Assembly (NCBI RefSeq): GCF_003663825.1
Contig: NZ_RCCC01000001.1
Span: 566,501-630,500 of the forward strand
Source of the DNA: Acidovorax sp. 106
GTDB lineage: Bacteria; Pseudomonadota; Gammaproteobacteria; Burkholderiales; Burkholderiaceae_C
Direction: 5' to 3'
DNA length: 64,000 bases
A model generated the notes under the pieces. The model ran no database searches, had not been told where the DNA came from, and saw only the letters and a program-made list of their open reading frames with translations. This document shows, piece after piece, positions 52,101-62,612 of the stretch (its first letter is position 1; every line of letters starts with the position of its first letter). The translations under genes and the position numbers were made by a program.

Positions 52101-53264
52101 ATGCCGATGCGTGCACTAACACCTATGCCCACTGGTGCGGCTGCGCCCGCAATGGTGCGGGCCCTCTCGCGCCGCAGGTGGCTGGCCTGGGCGCTGGGTG
52201 CGATGGGTGCGGGGGCTGGCCCCATCGCCCAGGCACTGCCCGCTCGGGCGCTGCAGTTTCCGCGTGACCATGGCAGCCACTCCGAGCTGCGCACCGAGTG
52301 GTGGTACATCACCGGCTATGCCACGGCCGGGGGGCGGCCGTTTGGGTTTCAGGTGACGTTTTTCCGATCGCGTATGGATGCCACGCAGGCCATGCAGTCG
52401 GCCTTTGCGGCCAAGCAGCTGGTGTTTGCGCACGCTGCCGTGACCGATGTGCAGGGCCGCCGCTTGCTACACGACCAGCGCATGGCACGGGCCGGGTTTG
52501 GCGTGGCGCAGGCCAGCGAGGCCGATACCGCAGTGCGGCTACGGGACTGGAGCCTGCAGCGGCAGGACACGGCGCGGGGGAAGCCCGACACAGCCACCAG
52601 CCGCTACACCACCCAGGTGGTGGGCGAGCACTTTGGTCTACAGCTGCAGTTTGACGCCACCCAGCCCCTGCTGTTGCAGGGCCAGCAAGGGCTGTCGCGC
52701 AAAGGGCCGCAGGCAGCGCAGGCCAGCTACTACTACAGCCAGCCCCAACTGGCGGTAAGCGGCCGCATCGTGCTGGATGGGCGCACCCTGACCATTGACA
52801 CCACCCAGTCCGCCCGCGCCTGGATGGACCATGAGTGGAGCGAGGCCCTGCTGGCCGACGATGCGGTGGGCTGGGACTGGATCGGCATGAACCTGCTGGA
52901 CGGCAGCGCGCTCACGGCCTTCAGGCTGCGGCGGGCCGATGGCACGGCGCTGTGGGCGGGCGGGTCGTTCAGGGCGGTGGGCCAAGCCACCCGCGTGTTC
53001 ACCGCCACCGAGGTGGCCTGGCGCCCACTGCGCTGGTGGACCAGCCCCGAGAGCGGCGCCCGCTACGCGGTGCAGTGGGAGGTGCAAACCCCCGTGGGCA
53101 CCTACACCGTGGCGGCGGTGCTGGATGCGCAGGAGCTGGACAGCAGTGCGTCGACCGGGGCGGTGTATTGGGAGGGTTTGTCAGACCTGCTGCACGCCAA
53201 TGGCAACGTGGCGGGGCGTGGGTATCTGGAGATGACGGGGTACACCCGGGCCATGCGGCTTTGA
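52101..53264 (+). CDS. AttH/CrtC-like lipocalin-domain secreted protein
   Basis: The 387-residue protein has a Tat-like leader (S-R-R-R-W-L-A-W-A-L-G-A-M-G near residue 23) and two lipocalin-like halves of the AttH/CrtC (carotenoid 1,2-hydratase-like, predicted secreted hydrolase) family: R-T-E-W-W-Y-I-T-G-Y near residue 71, F-G-F-Q-V-T-F-F-R-S, then Y-Y-Y-S-Q-P near 212 and W-M-D-H-E-W-S near 245. Such proteins are commonly encoded next to a LolD-like ATPase and FtsX-like permease and probably act on an exported lipid in the periplasm. Here those partners lie upstream, beyond the AIPR and Cds1 genes. ATGs at 52107 and 52152 are alternative starts. Confidence 0.85.
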   Translation: MPMRALTPMPTGAAAPAMVRALSRRRWLAWALGAMGAGAGPIAQALPARALQFPRDHGSHSELRTEWWYITGYATAGGRPFGFQVTFFRSRMDATQAMQSAFAAKQLVFAHAAVTDVQGRRLLHDQRMARAGFGVAQASEADTAVRLRDWSLQRQDTARGKPDTATSRYTTQVVGEHFGLQLQFDATQPLLLQGQQGLSRKGPQAAQASYYYSQPQLAVSGRIVLDGRTLTIDTTQSARAWMDHEWSEALLADDAVGWDWIGMNLLDGSALTAFRLRRADGTALWAGGSFRAVGQATRVFTATEVAWRPLRWWTSPESGARYAVQWEVQTPVGTYTVAAVLDAQELDSSASTGAVYWEGLSDLLHANGNVAGRGYLEMTGYTRAMRL

Positions 53265-53414
53265 GCGCAGGGCTGGGGTGCGGTGGGTTGCGGTTGGCTC
53301 CCATAGCCCCGCCTCCACAGAATCACTACGGATCGATTTCAATAAAAAAGAGCATGCAACGCGTGGCCGCAGGCTCTTTGGACGGGCGTTCAGCCGGATG
53401 AATCAGGCTGCGAT

Positions 53415-55280
53415 TCAGTCCCTGGACAGCGCCAAAGCCTGACCCCGCTGGGGCGATGCGCTGCCACCCCATGCGGCCGCGCCACCGTGGTCGAGCTTGA
53501 AGCCTGCCACCGCATCGGCCAGCGCCACCGCTTGGTGCTGCAGCGACTGGGCGGCGGCCGTGGCTTCTTCGACCAAAGCGGCGTTCTGCTGGGTGGACTG
53601 GTCCATCAGCGTGACGGCGCTGCCGATCTCGGCAATGCCAGTGCTTTGCTCCTGGCTGGCCAGGCTGATGTCAGCCACGATGGTGGTGACCTTGCGCACG
53701 CTTTCCACCACCTTGTCCATGGTGGCGCCGGCCTCTTGCACCAGCTTGCTGCCCGCATCCACTTGCGAGGCCGATTCGCTGATCAGCTCCTTGATCTCTT
53801 TGGCGGCCGTGGCGCTGCGCTGGGCCAGCGTACGCACTTCAGAGGCCACCACCGCAAAGCCGCGCCCTTGCTCACCAGCGCGGGCGGCCTCGACGGCGGC
53901 GTTCAGGGCCAGGATGTTGGTCTGGAAGGCAATGCCGTCAATGACGCCAATGATGTCCACGATCTTGCGGGCCGAGGCATCGATGCCGCCCATGGTCTGC
54001 ACCACCTGCCCCACCACGGTGCTGGCGTGCGACGCGACCTGCGATGCGCCGGTGGCCAGGTCGTTGGCCTGGCGGGCGTTGGCCGCGTTTTGCTGCACGG
54101 TGGCGGTCAGCTGCTCCATGGCAGCGGCGGTTTCTTCGAGGGAGCCCGCCTGTTGTTCGGTGCGCGCTGACAGGTCGTGGTTGCCGCTGGCAATCTCAGT
54201 GGAGGCCAGTCGCACGGACTCGGACGATTCGCGGATGCTCACCAGCACCTTGGCGATCTTGTCCACAAACTGGTTGAACGAGGCAGCGATGGTGGCCAGC
54301 TCGTCATTGCCCTCGGTGGCAAGGCGGCGGGTCAGGTCACCCTCGCCCGAGGCAATGTCGCGCAAGGCGTCGCTTACCAGCCCCAGGCGGCGCAGCTGGC
54401 GGCTGACCGCCACCGTCAGCAGGGCCACGGCCACCAGCACGCTCAGTACGGTGATGGTGGCAGCAATCTGCAGCATGGCGGTCACTGCCTGCGTAGCTTC
54501 TGCGCGGTCAATGGCAATCGCCAGCGTCCAGGGCGTGCCGTCGACCTTGGCGGCATACAGCATCTGGTCGGCGCCATCGATCAGCACATCGGCGCGGGCG
54601 CTGTCAGCGGCCAATTTGGTCAACAAAGCGGCGTCTACGCCTTTGGCAATGTCGGATGCGGGCTTGAGCGAGAGGTCGGCCTTGGGGTGCGCCAGCAGCT
54701 TGCCTTCGCCGTCAATCAGGAACGCAAAGCTTTTGGAGATAGGGCGGATCGCGGCGACCTTCTTGGTCACAGTGTCCAGGTGCATGTCGGAACCGACCAC
54801 GGCAGTGGGCTGCCCTTTGGGGCCAACGGGCTCGACAAAGCTGATAGTGAGCTTGCCCGTGCTCGCATCCACGTAAGCCGGGGTCAAGGCTGGCCCCCCG
54901 GTTTGCACGGCCTGCTTGTACCAAGGGCGGGCCGTTCCGTCGTAGCCATCGGGCATGGGGTGGGCAAAGATGTTGCGTTTGTCGGCGTAGACAAAATACG
55001 TGTCGTCAAACGCACCAGCCTGTTTGGCGGCCAGCAAAAAGGGCACTGGCTCTGCCTGGCCCACGGCCAGTTTCAATGAGCTGGTGATGCGCTGCTTCTC
55101 TCGCACCCACTCCGCCAGTTCGTTGGCGTGGGATCGGGTGAGCTGACCCACGCGGTCGTCAATGCCATTCAAAGTGTCTTTGCGAACCACCACAAAAGTA
55201 GCCAGCGCCAGCGTTAGAAGTGAAAACACCGTGATCGCAACGCAAATGGCAATCAGCCGTGCACGCAGTGTTTGAAACAT
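53415..55280 (-). CDS. Methyl-accepting chemotaxis protein with dCache sensor
   Basis: The 621-residue chemoreceptor has a membrane helix at about 10-30, a periplasmic double-Cache sensor (about 35-280; [27 protein letters not shown] is the ligand-binding region), a second helix near 285-310, a HAMP domain and a cytoplasmic coiled coil. The hairpin tip reads [27 protein letters not shown], which contacts CheA and CheW. The dCache type usually senses amino acids or other small organic compounds. The start at 55280 is set by the first helix. No chemotaxis genes are adjacent, so it is a stand-alone receptor. Confidence 0.95.
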   Translation of the reverse strand: MFQTLRARLIAICVAITVFSLLTLALATFVVVRKDTLNGIDDRVGQLTRSHANELAEWVREKQRITSSLKLAVGQAEPVPFLLAAKQAGAFDDTYFVYADKRNIFAHPMPDGYDGTARPWYKQAVQTGGPALTPAYVDASTGKLTISFVEPVGPKGQPTAVVGSDMHLDTVTKKVAAIRPISKSFAFLIDGEGKLLAHPKADLSLKPASDIAKGVDAALLTKLAADSARADVLIDGADQMLYAAKVDGTPWTLAIAIDRAEATQAVTAMLQIAATITVLSVLVAVALLTVAVSRQLRRLGLVSDALRDIASGEGDLTRRLATEGNDELATIAASFNQFVDKIAKVLVSIRESSESVRLASTEIASGNHDLSARTEQQAGSLEETAAAMEQLTATVQQNAANARQANDLATGASQVASHASTVVGQVVQTMGGIDASARKIVDIIGVIDGIAFQTNILALNAAVEAARAGEQGRGFAVVASEVRTLAQRSATAAKEIKELISESASQVDAGSKLVQEAGATMDKVVESVRKVTTIVADISLASQEQSTGIAEIGSAVTLMDQSTQQNAALVEEATAAAQSLQHQAVALADAVAGFKLDHGGAAAWGGSASPQRGQALALSRD

Positions 55281-55703
55281 GTGGAGCGCCTTGAATGTAA
55301 GTGTTTGAAAATTATCTGCCAGCCGTTTCACAGGTGGCGCAAATTTTCGGCAACGGCCCACATGGTAGCTAGTTAGCAACAAAGTATGCACTAGCTACGG
55401 GAAATCACTGGCCCGTAAAAAAAGGCAAGTACCTGGAGATTGCAGGCCTAGTCAGCGCGGTTTTTCCTATGCAATGCACTGCATAGCCCTCTTTTGCTTT
55501 GAGGTATTGGGGATGGAAAGGCGAGGGAGAAACGTGGGCCAACTGGGGCGTGGTGGATAAAGCAGCCAGAGTCGTTACCGACCAAGGCTGGCCGCAACAG
55601 CATCGATTTATCTGGCATGGATCGGTGCAATTCAGCACTGCGAAATGACCAGCACCTTGGCCCCTGCCAGCCATGGCTGATGCCCCCGCCCCGAAAGAGG
55701 CAA
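55281..55703. other. Non-coding region upstream of the chemoreceptor gene
   Basis: This 423-base gap has no convincing gene. An 89-codon minus-strand frame (55405-55674) lacks family features and a ribosome binding site. A small perfect inverted repeat, ctatgca/tgcatag, lies at 55467-55486. Promoter elements for the chemoreceptor gene must lie here but none stands out. Confidence 0.5.
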
Positions 55704-56156
55704 CTACTGCAAGGGCTCTTTCAAGACGGATGGAAGGGGAAGCACGGCAATGCCTTCGTCCAGCAATTGCACGGTTTCCTGCAGCGTGGCTTGCCCGCGA
55801 ATGGCACGCTCATCGGCATCACCCGCATGGATTTTGCGAGCCTCTTCGGCGAAGCGAGAGCCCACATCTTCAGACTCGGCCACCATGCGACGGGCCTGGT
55901 GTAACCAAGCGGCGAGTTGCTGCGGATTGGGGGCGGGAGATTCCGGCTGGCGCACAGAGGGAGACTGAGCAAGGGGCTCGGGCGGCGTGGCCCCCAAGTT
56001 CAAGCGCGGGGCGCTGAGGCGCTTGTGCACCTGCTCATCACCGCACAAAGGGCATTGCACCAACCCCCTTTGGAGCTGAGACTGAAAGTCTTCTTCCGAT
56101 GCAAACCAGCCTTCAAAGACATGTTCGCTACGGCACTGCAGATCAAGCACCTTCAT
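55704..56156 (-). CDS. DUF1178 family protein
   Basis: The 150-residue protein shows the DUF1178 pattern: M-K-V-L-D-L-Q-C at the start, H-x-F-E-G-W-F-A-S near residue 12, a C-P-L-C-G-D pair near 35-39, V-x-K-R-L-S-A-P near 43-50, then a Pro-rich linker and a C-terminal helical part with A-R-K-I-H-A-G-D-A-D-E-R-A-I-R-G-Q-A-T near 105-125. Cys8 with the CxxC could bind zinc. The function of the family is unknown. It follows DUF2818 by 29 bases at the end of the nuo operon, an association often seen in Burkholderiales. Confidence 0.9.
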   Translation of the reverse strand: MKVLDLQCRSEHVFEGWFASEEDFQSQLQRGLVQCPLCGDEQVHKRLSAPRLNLGATPPEPLAQSPSVRQPESPAPNPQQLAAWLHQARRMVAESEDVGSRFAEEARKIHAGDADERAIRGQATLQETVQLLDEGIAVLPLPSVLKEPLQ

Positions 56157-56185
56157 GGCGACGAGCTTACGCGAGGGTCAGGCAA

Positions 56186-56491
56186 TCAACCGCGACGGCG
56201 CACAAGGTAGCGGTAGATGAACCCAGGGAATGCCAACGTGACGAACAACGTACCCGTGATGGCGTAGAACTCCCAACCCTGCGGCGCATTCTGGCCCGCG
56301 CGGCGCTCCAGCAGCATGGCGCAGCCACCTACGATGAAATACAGCGCCACCAGCTCCAGCAGTCGAATGAACAGGGTTTTGTGAGGCCTTGCCACGGGCC
56401 CCACCAGCGCCAGCCGCTGGCTCAGAAACGGCAGGTTGGCCGCAACCAACGCCGCGAAAATCACCAACCAGATGGCGCCTGTTTGAGACAC
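56186..56491 (-). CDS. DUF2818 family membrane protein
   Basis: The 101-residue protein has three hydrophobic helices (about 5-25, 45-65 and 75-95), with R-L-A-L-V-G-P and R-P-H-K-T-L in the first cytoplasmic loop and a basic end, Y-R-Y-L-V-R-R-R-G. This is the DUF2818 pattern found almost only behind nuoN in Betaproteobacteria. It lies 17 bases after nuoN and so is co-transcribed with complex I. It may be an accessory or assembly factor, but that rests on context alone. Confidence 0.9.
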   Translation of the reverse strand: MSQTGAIWLVIFAALVAANLPFLSQRLALVGPVARPHKTLFIRLLELVALYFIVGGCAMLLERRAGQNAPQGWEFYAITGTLFVTLAFPGFIYRYLVRRRG

Positions 56492-56508
56492 GGCTCAAAA
56501 ATTCTGGA

Positions 56509-58002
56509 TCAAGTCGCGAGTGCACGCACGATGGCGTTGGCACACAGCGTCATCAGCCCGCCAGGCAACAGACCCAGCACCAGCACCAAGGCGCCGTTGA
56601 TCGTCAGCACCACACGGACGTCCAATGGAGCGGACACGTGGGTAGCGGTGAGTGGTGCGTCAAAGTACATCACCTTCACTACGCGCAGGTAATAGAAGGC
56701 ACCAATCAGCGACATCATCACGGCAAACACGGCCAAGGCGATGTACAGATTCTGACCCGATGCCAGCAGGGATTGCAGCACAGAGAGCTTGGCGTAGAAG
56801 CCCACCATGGGCGGGATACCCGCCATGGAGAACAGGCACACGGCCATCACGCCGGCATACAAAGGGCTGCGTTGGTTCAATCCGGCCAGATCGGCAATCT
56901 CTTCGCTTTCAAAGCCTTCGCGGGCCAAGAGCAGGATGACACCGAAGGTGGCCAGGGTGGTCAGCACATAGGTGATGACGTAGAACATCGAGGCGCTGTA
57001 AGCGTTCTCTGCCACTGCCGAGTTCACTTGGCCATTGATCACGCCCGACAACAGACCCAGCAGCACAAAGCCCATTTGTGAAATGGTGGAGTAAGCCAAC
57101 ATGCGCTTGAGGTTGGTTTGCGCAATCGCCGCGAGGTTACCGACCAGCAAGGAGCCAATCGCCAACACAGCGAGCATTTGCTGCCAATCGATTGCCAGGG
57201 GCAACAGGCCATCCACCAACAGACGCATGGTGATGGCGAAAGCAGCCAACTTGGGCGCGCCACCAATCATGAGAGTAACGGCGGTAGGAGCACCTTGGTA
57301 AACGTCGGGGATCCACATGTGGAAAGGCACCACACCCAGCTTGAAAGCAAGGCCAGCCACCACGAACACCAGACCGAAGACCAGCACCTGGTGCTTGATT
57401 TGACCCGAAAGCACCGCCTTGAACACTTGGCCGATGTCCAAAGAGCCGGTAGCGCCGTAAAGCATGGACAGGCCGTACAGCAAGAAGCCACTGGCCATCG
57501 CACCCAAAACGAAGTACTTCATCGCCGCTTCAGTGGCCGTCGCGTTATCGCGACGCAAAGCCACCAGGGCGTAGCTGGACAGCGTCAACAATTCCAGACC
57601 CAGATAGATCACCAGGAAGTTGTTGCCGGAGATCATGATGAACATGCCCAGCAAGGCAAACATGGAGAGCGTGAACATCTCACCACCACGCAGCATGTCG
57701 CGGTCGGCAGCGTAAGGGCGGCCATACACCAGCGTCACCATGACAGCAATGGTGGCAAAACACTTGAGCCAATTGCCCATGGCATCACTGACCACCATGT
57801 TGCCAAAGCCGTAGAAGGTATTGCCACTGCTGGCGTAAACACCTTCCAGGGCGGCCACCACGGCCAAAGTGAGCATGGTCAGCACGTAGGTTGCAGTGCG
57901 CCGTGGGCTGTTCACCCCCAGATCGACCAGCGCAATCACGCAGGCCATCACAAGAAGCACGATCTCGGGGTAGACCGCAAGCCAGCTGATGTTGTCAATC
58001 AT
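56509..58002 (-). CDS. nuoN: NADH-quinone oxidoreductase subunit N
   Basis: NuoN is one of the three antiporter-like membrane subunits of complex I. The 497-residue protein has about 14 membrane helices, the conserved region [13 protein letters not shown] near residue 135 with the key Glu, the broken-helix region near [15 protein letters not shown], and the central [15 protein letters not shown] segment near 310. It is the last canonical subunit of the operon; nuoM ends 23 bases upstream and the DUF2818 gene starts 17 bases downstream. Confidence 0.97.
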   Translation of the reverse strand: MIDNISWLAVYPEIVLLVMACVIALVDLGVNSPRRTATYVLTMLTLAVVAALEGVYASSGNTFYGFGNMVVSDAMGNWLKCFATIAVMVTLVYGRPYAADRDMLRGGEMFTLSMFALLGMFIMISGNNFLVIYLGLELLTLSSYALVALRRDNATATEAAMKYFVLGAMASGFLLYGLSMLYGATGSLDIGQVFKAVLSGQIKHQVLVFGLVFVVAGLAFKLGVVPFHMWIPDVYQGAPTAVTLMIGGAPKLAAFAITMRLLVDGLLPLAIDWQQMLAVLAIGSLLVGNLAAIAQTNLKRMLAYSTISQMGFVLLGLLSGVINGQVNSAVAENAYSASMFYVITYVLTTLATFGVILLLAREGFESEEIADLAGLNQRSPLYAGVMAVCLFSMAGIPPMVGFYAKLSVLQSLLASGQNLYIALAVFAVMMSLIGAFYYLRVVKVMYFDAPLTATHVSAPLDVRVVLTINGALVLVLGLLPGGLMTLCANAIVRALAT

Positions 58003-58025
58003 CTCAAATCTCTCAGTTCTGTCGG

Positions 58026-59504
58026 TCAGTTCAGCTTTTGCAAGGCCACGTGCTTGAGCAGTTCAGCCACCGAAGCGTCCATCACATCCGTGAACGGACG
58101 GGGGTACAGGCCCATCGCCAGCACGGCAATGGCAAGAAGCGCAAGCACCAAGAACTCACGGCTACCAATGTCCGTCAACTCCTTCACATGGCTGTTGCCC
58201 ACAGGACCCAAGTAGACGCGCTTGAACATCCACAGTGTGTAGGCAGCACCAAAGATCAACGCCGTGGCAGCGGCCAGACCCACCCAGAAGTTGGCCTTCA
58301 CGGCGCCCAGGATGACCATCCATTCGCCCACAAAACCAGCGGTTCCTGGCAGGCCGCAATTGGCCATCGCAAACAGCAGTGCAAATGCAGTGAAGTTGGG
58401 CATGGTGTTGACCACACCGCCGTAGGCAGCGATCTCACGGGAATGCACGCGGTCGTACAACACGCCGATCGACAGGAACATCGCGCCCGACACAAACCCG
58501 TGGGCAATCATCTGCACCAAACCGCCGGACACGCCCAGGTCATTGAAGATGAAGAAGCCGAGTGTGACAAACCCCATGTGGGCAACGGACGAGTAAGCCA
58601 CCAGCTTCTTCATGTCCTTTTGCACCATGGCCACCAGACCCACGTAGATCACGGCCACCAGAGACAAACCGATCATCAGCCAAGCCCATTCGCGCGAGGC
58701 ATCAGGGGCGATAGGCAGAGAAAAACGCAAGAAACCGTAGGCACCTAGCTTGAGCATGATGGCAGCCAGCACAGCAGAGCCGCCCGTTGGCGCTTCCACG
58801 TGAACATCAGGCAGCCAAGTGTGCACAGGCCACATGGGCACCTTCACGGCAAATGCCGCGAAGAAGGCAAAGAAAAGCAAGGTCTGCGCGGTGCTGCCCA
58901 AAGGCAGCTTGTGCCACGAAGCGATGTCAAAGCTGCCACCCGACTGGTTGTACAGGTAGATCAGCGCAATCAACATGAGCAAAGAGCCCATCAGCGTGTA
59001 AAGGAAAAACTTGAACGCTGCGTAGATCTTGTTGGGGCCGCCCCAGATACCGATGATCAGGTACATGGGGATCAGCGTGGCCTCGAAGAACACGTAGAAC
59101 AGCATGCCATCGAGTGCCGTGAACACGCCAATCATCAGGCCCGACAAAATCAGGAAGGCGCCCATGTACTGGTTCACGCGCTCTGTGATGGACTCCCACG
59201 AAGCCAGAACCACGATCACCGTGATGAAAGCCGTCAGCGGAACAAACCAAAAAGAGATGCCGTCCACACCCAGGTGGTAGTGGATATTGAAACGCTCAAT
59301 CCAAGCAGCCTTCTCGACGAACTGCATGGCTGCAGTGCCTGTCTCAAATCCACCATACAGAGGCAGCGTGACCAAAAAGCCAACCACGGCACCCACCAGT
59401 GCAATCCAGCGCACCGCGCGGGCATGCTCATCTCGCCCCAAAGCGAGCAACACTGCCCCAAAGACAACAGGGGTCCAGATTGCGAGACTCAACAACGAAC
59501 TCAT
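58026..59504 (-). CDS. nuoM: NADH-quinone oxidoreductase subunit M
   Basis: The 492-residue antiporter-like subunit of complex I carries the family markers: [11 protein letters not shown] near residue 70, the conserved Glu in [10 protein letters not shown] near 140, [20 protein letters not shown] near 230, and [15 protein letters not shown] near 300. It contributes one of the proton channels. The ATG at 59504 gives the standard N-terminus M-S-S-L-L-S; the longer open frame upstream is ignored. It lies 13 bases after nuoL. Confidence 0.97.
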   Translation of the reverse strand: MSSLLSLAIWTPVVFGAVLLALGRDEHARAVRWIALVGAVVGFLVTLPLYGGFETGTAAMQFVEKAAWIERFNIHYHLGVDGISFWFVPLTAFITVIVVLASWESITERVNQYMGAFLILSGLMIGVFTALDGMLFYVFFEATLIPMYLIIGIWGGPNKIYAAFKFFLYTLMGSLLMLIALIYLYNQSGGSFDIASWHKLPLGSTAQTLLFFAFFAAFAVKVPMWPVHTWLPDVHVEAPTGGSAVLAAIMLKLGAYGFLRFSLPIAPDASREWAWLMIGLSLVAVIYVGLVAMVQKDMKKLVAYSSVAHMGFVTLGFFIFNDLGVSGGLVQMIAHGFVSGAMFLSIGVLYDRVHSREIAAYGGVVNTMPNFTAFALLFAMANCGLPGTAGFVGEWMVILGAVKANFWVGLAAATALIFGAAYTLWMFKRVYLGPVGNSHVKELTDIGSREFLVLALLAIAVLAMGLYPRPFTDVMDASVAELLKHVALQKLN

Positions 59505-59517
59505 TTTGTTTTTTTCC

Positions 59518-61557
59518 TTACTTGATGAGCTGCATGAAGAAGTCGCCCCAGACAAACCAGGTCATCAGCGCGAAGACACCCAAAATCATCACCAAGGCGT
59601 AATGGAAGATGAAACCAGATTGCATCCAGCGAACCACGCCGGACACAGCACCGACGAGTTTCCAGGAGCCGTTGACCACACCGCCGTCGATGATGGCCTG
59701 GTCGCCCACCTTCCAGAGCCCTGTGCCCAACGCACGGGCGCCACGGGCCAGGATGTTTTCATTGATCCAGTCCAGGTAGTACTTGTTTTCCAGCAAACGG
59801 TACAGCGGCTGAACACGTGCCTTGATGCCCGCGGGAAGCGCTGGATTGACCATATACATGTAGTAAGACAAGGCGACGCCCGCGAATGCCAGCCAGAAAG
59901 GCGCCGTTTGCAGACCGTGCACAGCCATGGCCACGGGCCCGTGGAATATCTCACCCAGCTTGGCCATCGCAGGATGCTTTGCAGCGTCCACAAAAATCAC
60001 GTTCTTGAAGAAGTCGCCAAACAGCATCGGCTGAATGAACAGGAAACCGACAATGACCGACGGGATAGCCAACAACACCAAAGGCACTGTCACTACCCAA
60101 GGCGATTCGTGTGGTTCATGGTGGTCGTCGTGCCCATGCCCATGGTGATCGCCGTGGTGCGCATCGGGGTTCTGGTCAAAACGTTCCTTGCCATGGAAGA
60201 CCAGGAAGTACATACGGAACGAATAGAACGCCGTCACAAACACACCGGCCAGCACGGCAAAGTGCGCAAAGTGTGCGGCTGGCAGATGGCTGAAATGCAC
60301 TGCCTCAATGATGCTGTCCTTGGAGTAAAAACCCGCGAACAGAGGGGTACCGATCAACGCCAACGAACCCAGCAACGAAGTAATCCAAGTAATGGGCATG
60401 TACTTACGCACGCCACCCATCCAGCGGATGTCTTGGTTGTGGTGCATGCCCATGATGACCGAGCCAGCGCCAAGGAACAGCAGCGCCTTGAAGAACGCAT
60501 GGGTCATCAGGTGAAACACGGCCACCGAATAGGCCGAGGCACCCAGAGCCACCGTCATGTAGCCCAGCTGCGACAGCGTGGAATACGCCACCACGCGCTT
60601 GATATCGTTCTGGATGATGCCCAGGAAGCCCATGAACAGGGCGGTGATGGAGCCGATGATCAGAATGAAGTTGAGTGCCGTGTCCGACAGCTCGAACAGC
60701 GGCGACATGCGCGACACCATGAAGATGCCTGCGGTCACCATGGTGGCTGCGTGGATCAGCGCCGAGATGGGGGTCGGGCCCTCCATCGAGTCAGGCAGCC
60801 AGACGTGCAGCGGAAACTGTGCGGACTTGCCCATCGCGCCGATGAAAAGGCAGATGCAAATCACGGTGATCAGCATCCAGTCGGTGCCAGGGAAGGCCAA
60901 GCCCCCCAGTTCACCCGATTTGGCGAAGATCTCACCGTAATTCAGTGTGCCGGTGTAGGCTGCAATCAGGCCAATACCGAGAATGAAGCCAAAGTCACCC
61001 ACGCGATTGACCAAGAAGGCCTTCATGTTGGCGAAGATGGCCGTAGGCTTGTTGAACCAGAAACCGATCAGCAGATAAGAGACCAAACCCACTGCTTCCC
61101 AACCAAAGAACAGCTGCAGCAGGTTGTTGCTCATGACCAGCATGAGCATCGAGAAAGTGAAAAGCGAAATGTAGGAGAAGAAGCGGTTGTAGCCTTCGTC
61201 TTCTTCCATATAGCCGATGGTGTAGATGTGCACCATGAGCGAAACAAACGTCACCACCACCATCATCATGGCAGTGAGGCTGTCAATGAGGAAGCCTACC
61301 TCCATCTTCAAGCCACCGACCACCATCCAGGTGTAGAGGGTTTCATTGAAGCGGGCACCGTCCAGAGCAACGCTCTTGAGCGTCATGGCGGACAGAACAA
61401 AAGCCACCAGCACACCCAGAATCGTCAAGGTGTGGCTAAGGCGACGGCCAATCCAGTTACCACCAAAGGTGGTGCCGAAAACGCCTGCCAGCAAAGCACC
61501 CGCCAGCGGGGCCAGCGGGACGGCCAGGAGCGTTGAAGCAGAGAGGGTTTGACTCAT
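59518..61557 (-). CDS. nuoL: NADH-quinone oxidoreductase subunit L
   Basis: The 679-residue protein is the distal antiporter-like subunit with the long lateral helix at its C-terminus. Markers: D-S-L-T-A-M-M-M-V-V-V near residue 85, F-G-W-E-A-V-G-L-V-S-Y-L-L-I near 145, A-Q-F-P-L-H-V-W-L-P-D-S-M-E-G-P-T near 245, and D-I-K-R-V-V-A-Y-S-T-L-S-Q-L-G-Y near 320. A His/Asp-rich cytoplasmic loop (H-H-G-D-H-H-G-H-G-H-D-D-H-H) near residue 460 could bind metal or simply be a flexible loop. The start at 61557 gives the family's N-terminus; the frame is open upstream. Confidence 0.97.
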   Translation of the reverse strand: MSQTLSASTLLAVPLAPLAGALLAGVFGTTFGGNWIGRRLSHTLTILGVLVAFVLSAMTLKSVALDGARFNETLYTWMVVGGLKMEVGFLIDSLTAMMMVVVTFVSLMVHIYTIGYMEEDEGYNRFFSYISLFTFSMLMLVMSNNLLQLFFGWEAVGLVSYLLIGFWFNKPTAIFANMKAFLVNRVGDFGFILGIGLIAAYTGTLNYGEIFAKSGELGGLAFPGTDWMLITVICICLFIGAMGKSAQFPLHVWLPDSMEGPTPISALIHAATMVTAGIFMVSRMSPLFELSDTALNFILIIGSITALFMGFLGIIQNDIKRVVAYSTLSQLGYMTVALGASAYSVAVFHLMTHAFFKALLFLGAGSVIMGMHHNQDIRWMGGVRKYMPITWITSLLGSLALIGTPLFAGFYSKDSIIEAVHFSHLPAAHFAHFAVLAGVFVTAFYSFRMYFLVFHGKERFDQNPDAHHGDHHGHGHDDHHEPHESPWVVTVPLVLLAIPSVIVGFLFIQPMLFGDFFKNVIFVDAAKHPAMAKLGEIFHGPVAMAVHGLQTAPFWLAFAGVALSYYMYMVNPALPAGIKARVQPLYRLLENKYYLDWINENILARGARALGTGLWKVGDQAIIDGGVVNGSWKLVGAVSGVVRWMQSGFIFHYALVMILGVFALMTWFVWGDFFMQLIK

Positions 61558-61588
61558 TATTGAGAACCTTGGGAATACGGGTAACTCA

Positions 61589-61897
61589 TCAACCCTTGAG
61601 GGTGTTGAGGTCTTCTGCGTTGATGCTGGACTTGTTGCGGAACAGCAGCACCAGAATGGCCAGCCCAATGGCGGATTCAGCAGCTGCCACTGTCAGAATA
61701 AAAAACACGAACACTTGCCCGTGCATGTCGTCCAAATAGTGGGAAAACGCTACGAAATTCATGTTGACCGCCAACAGCATCAACTCAATGGCCATCAACA
61801 AAACGATCAAATTCTTGCGGTTCAAAAAGATACCAATGACGGCCAGCGCGAAAAGCATCGCCCCGAGCGATAGGAAGTGCCCCAATGTCAATGTCAT
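61589..61897 (-). CDS. nuoK: NADH-quinone oxidoreductase subunit K
   Basis: The 102-residue protein has the three membrane helices of NuoK (MrpC-like). Conserved Glu residues occur in the second helix ([13 protein letters not shown], near residue 36) and third ([10 protein letters not shown], near 72), the E-channel residues linking the quinone site to proton pumping. Its ATG overlaps the nuoJ stop by 4 bases (ATGA), so translation is coupled. nuoL follows after 31 bases. Confidence 0.97.
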   Translation of the reverse strand: MTLTLGHFLSLGAMLFALAVIGIFLNRKNLIVLLMAIELMLLAVNMNFVAFSHYLDDMHGQVFVFFILTVAAAESAIGLAILVLLFRNKSSINAEDLNTLKG

Positions 61898-62562
61898 GCT
61901 TTTTTCTCCTGAGCCTGGGCTTCTTCCTGCGAAGGTTCTGCAGGCTTCTGTGTGGCGGCAACCTTCACCACCTCAAGCCGATCACGGGCACGGACACGCA
62001 CCTGAACGGAAGGGTTGATCGCCTTGCTGTCCTTGCGCTGACGCAGCGTCAATGCAATGGCGGCAATCATGGCCACCAGCAAAATCACGGCCGCAATTTC
62101 GACGGGGTACAGGTACTCGGTGTAGAGCAACTTACCCAATGTCTTGGTATTGGAATACTGAACCACCTGGCCTGCGGCATCCAGCAAGGGAGCCGCCCCC
62201 TTGGGCTCATCCAGCCCCCGGAACCCACCCATCAACACCGCAGCCATTTCCAGTGCGATCAAAGCGCCGACCGTGGCAGCCAAAGGGAAGTGTTTCCAAA
62301 AACCTTTTCGCACGGTGTCGATGTGGATGTCCAACATCATCACGACGAACAAGAACAGCACCATCACAGCGCCGAGATAGACCAGCACCAGGGCAATGGC
62401 CAAAAACTCCGCCTTGAGCAGCAACCAAACTGCAGCAGCTTGGGAGAATGCCAGGATGAGATAGAGCACCGCGTGCACAGGGTTGCGCGCGGTAATCACC
62501 CGGAAGGCCGCGAAAAGCAGCACAACCGAGAAAAAGTAGAAGAAACCAGTCTTGGCGTCCAT
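61894..62562 (-). CDS. nuoJ: NADH-quinone oxidoreductase subunit J
   Basis: The 222-residue protein has five membrane helices with NuoJ features: [24 protein letters not shown] at the start, [14 protein letters not shown] near residue 60 (the pi-bulge helix of complex I), and a cytoplasmic tail from about 180 that is longer than usual and rich in Lys/Glu/Ala, ending E-A-Q-A-Q-E-K-K-A. It overlaps nuoK by 4 bases. nuoI ends 50 bases upstream. Confidence 0.96.
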   Translation of the reverse strand: MDAKTGFFYFFSVVLLFAAFRVITARNPVHAVLYLILAFSQAAAVWLLLKAEFLAIALVLVYLGAVMVLFLFVVMMLDIHIDTVRKGFWKHFPLAATVGALIALEMAAVLMGGFRGLDEPKGAAPLLDAAGQVVQYSNTKTLGKLLYTEYLYPVEIAAVILLVAMIAAIALTLRQRKDSKAINPSVQVRVRARDRLEVVKVAATQKPAEPSQEEAQAQEKKA

Positions 62563-62612
62563 GGATCGGGTCTTTATAGAAAGTCAGGCAAACAGGCTGA
62601 GTTCAACACCGA

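Noticed and set aside
55405..55674. 89-codon minus-strand open frame upstream of the chemoreceptor gene
   Set aside because: No ribosome binding site, no domain or leader, and base use unlike neighbouring genes; probably non-coding.
59287..61536. Plus-strand 749-codon open frame opposite nuoL
   Set aside because: It is the antisense of a fully recognisable nuoL. Its translation is rich in His, Gln and Arg with no domain, and such long shadows are normal in high-GC DNA.
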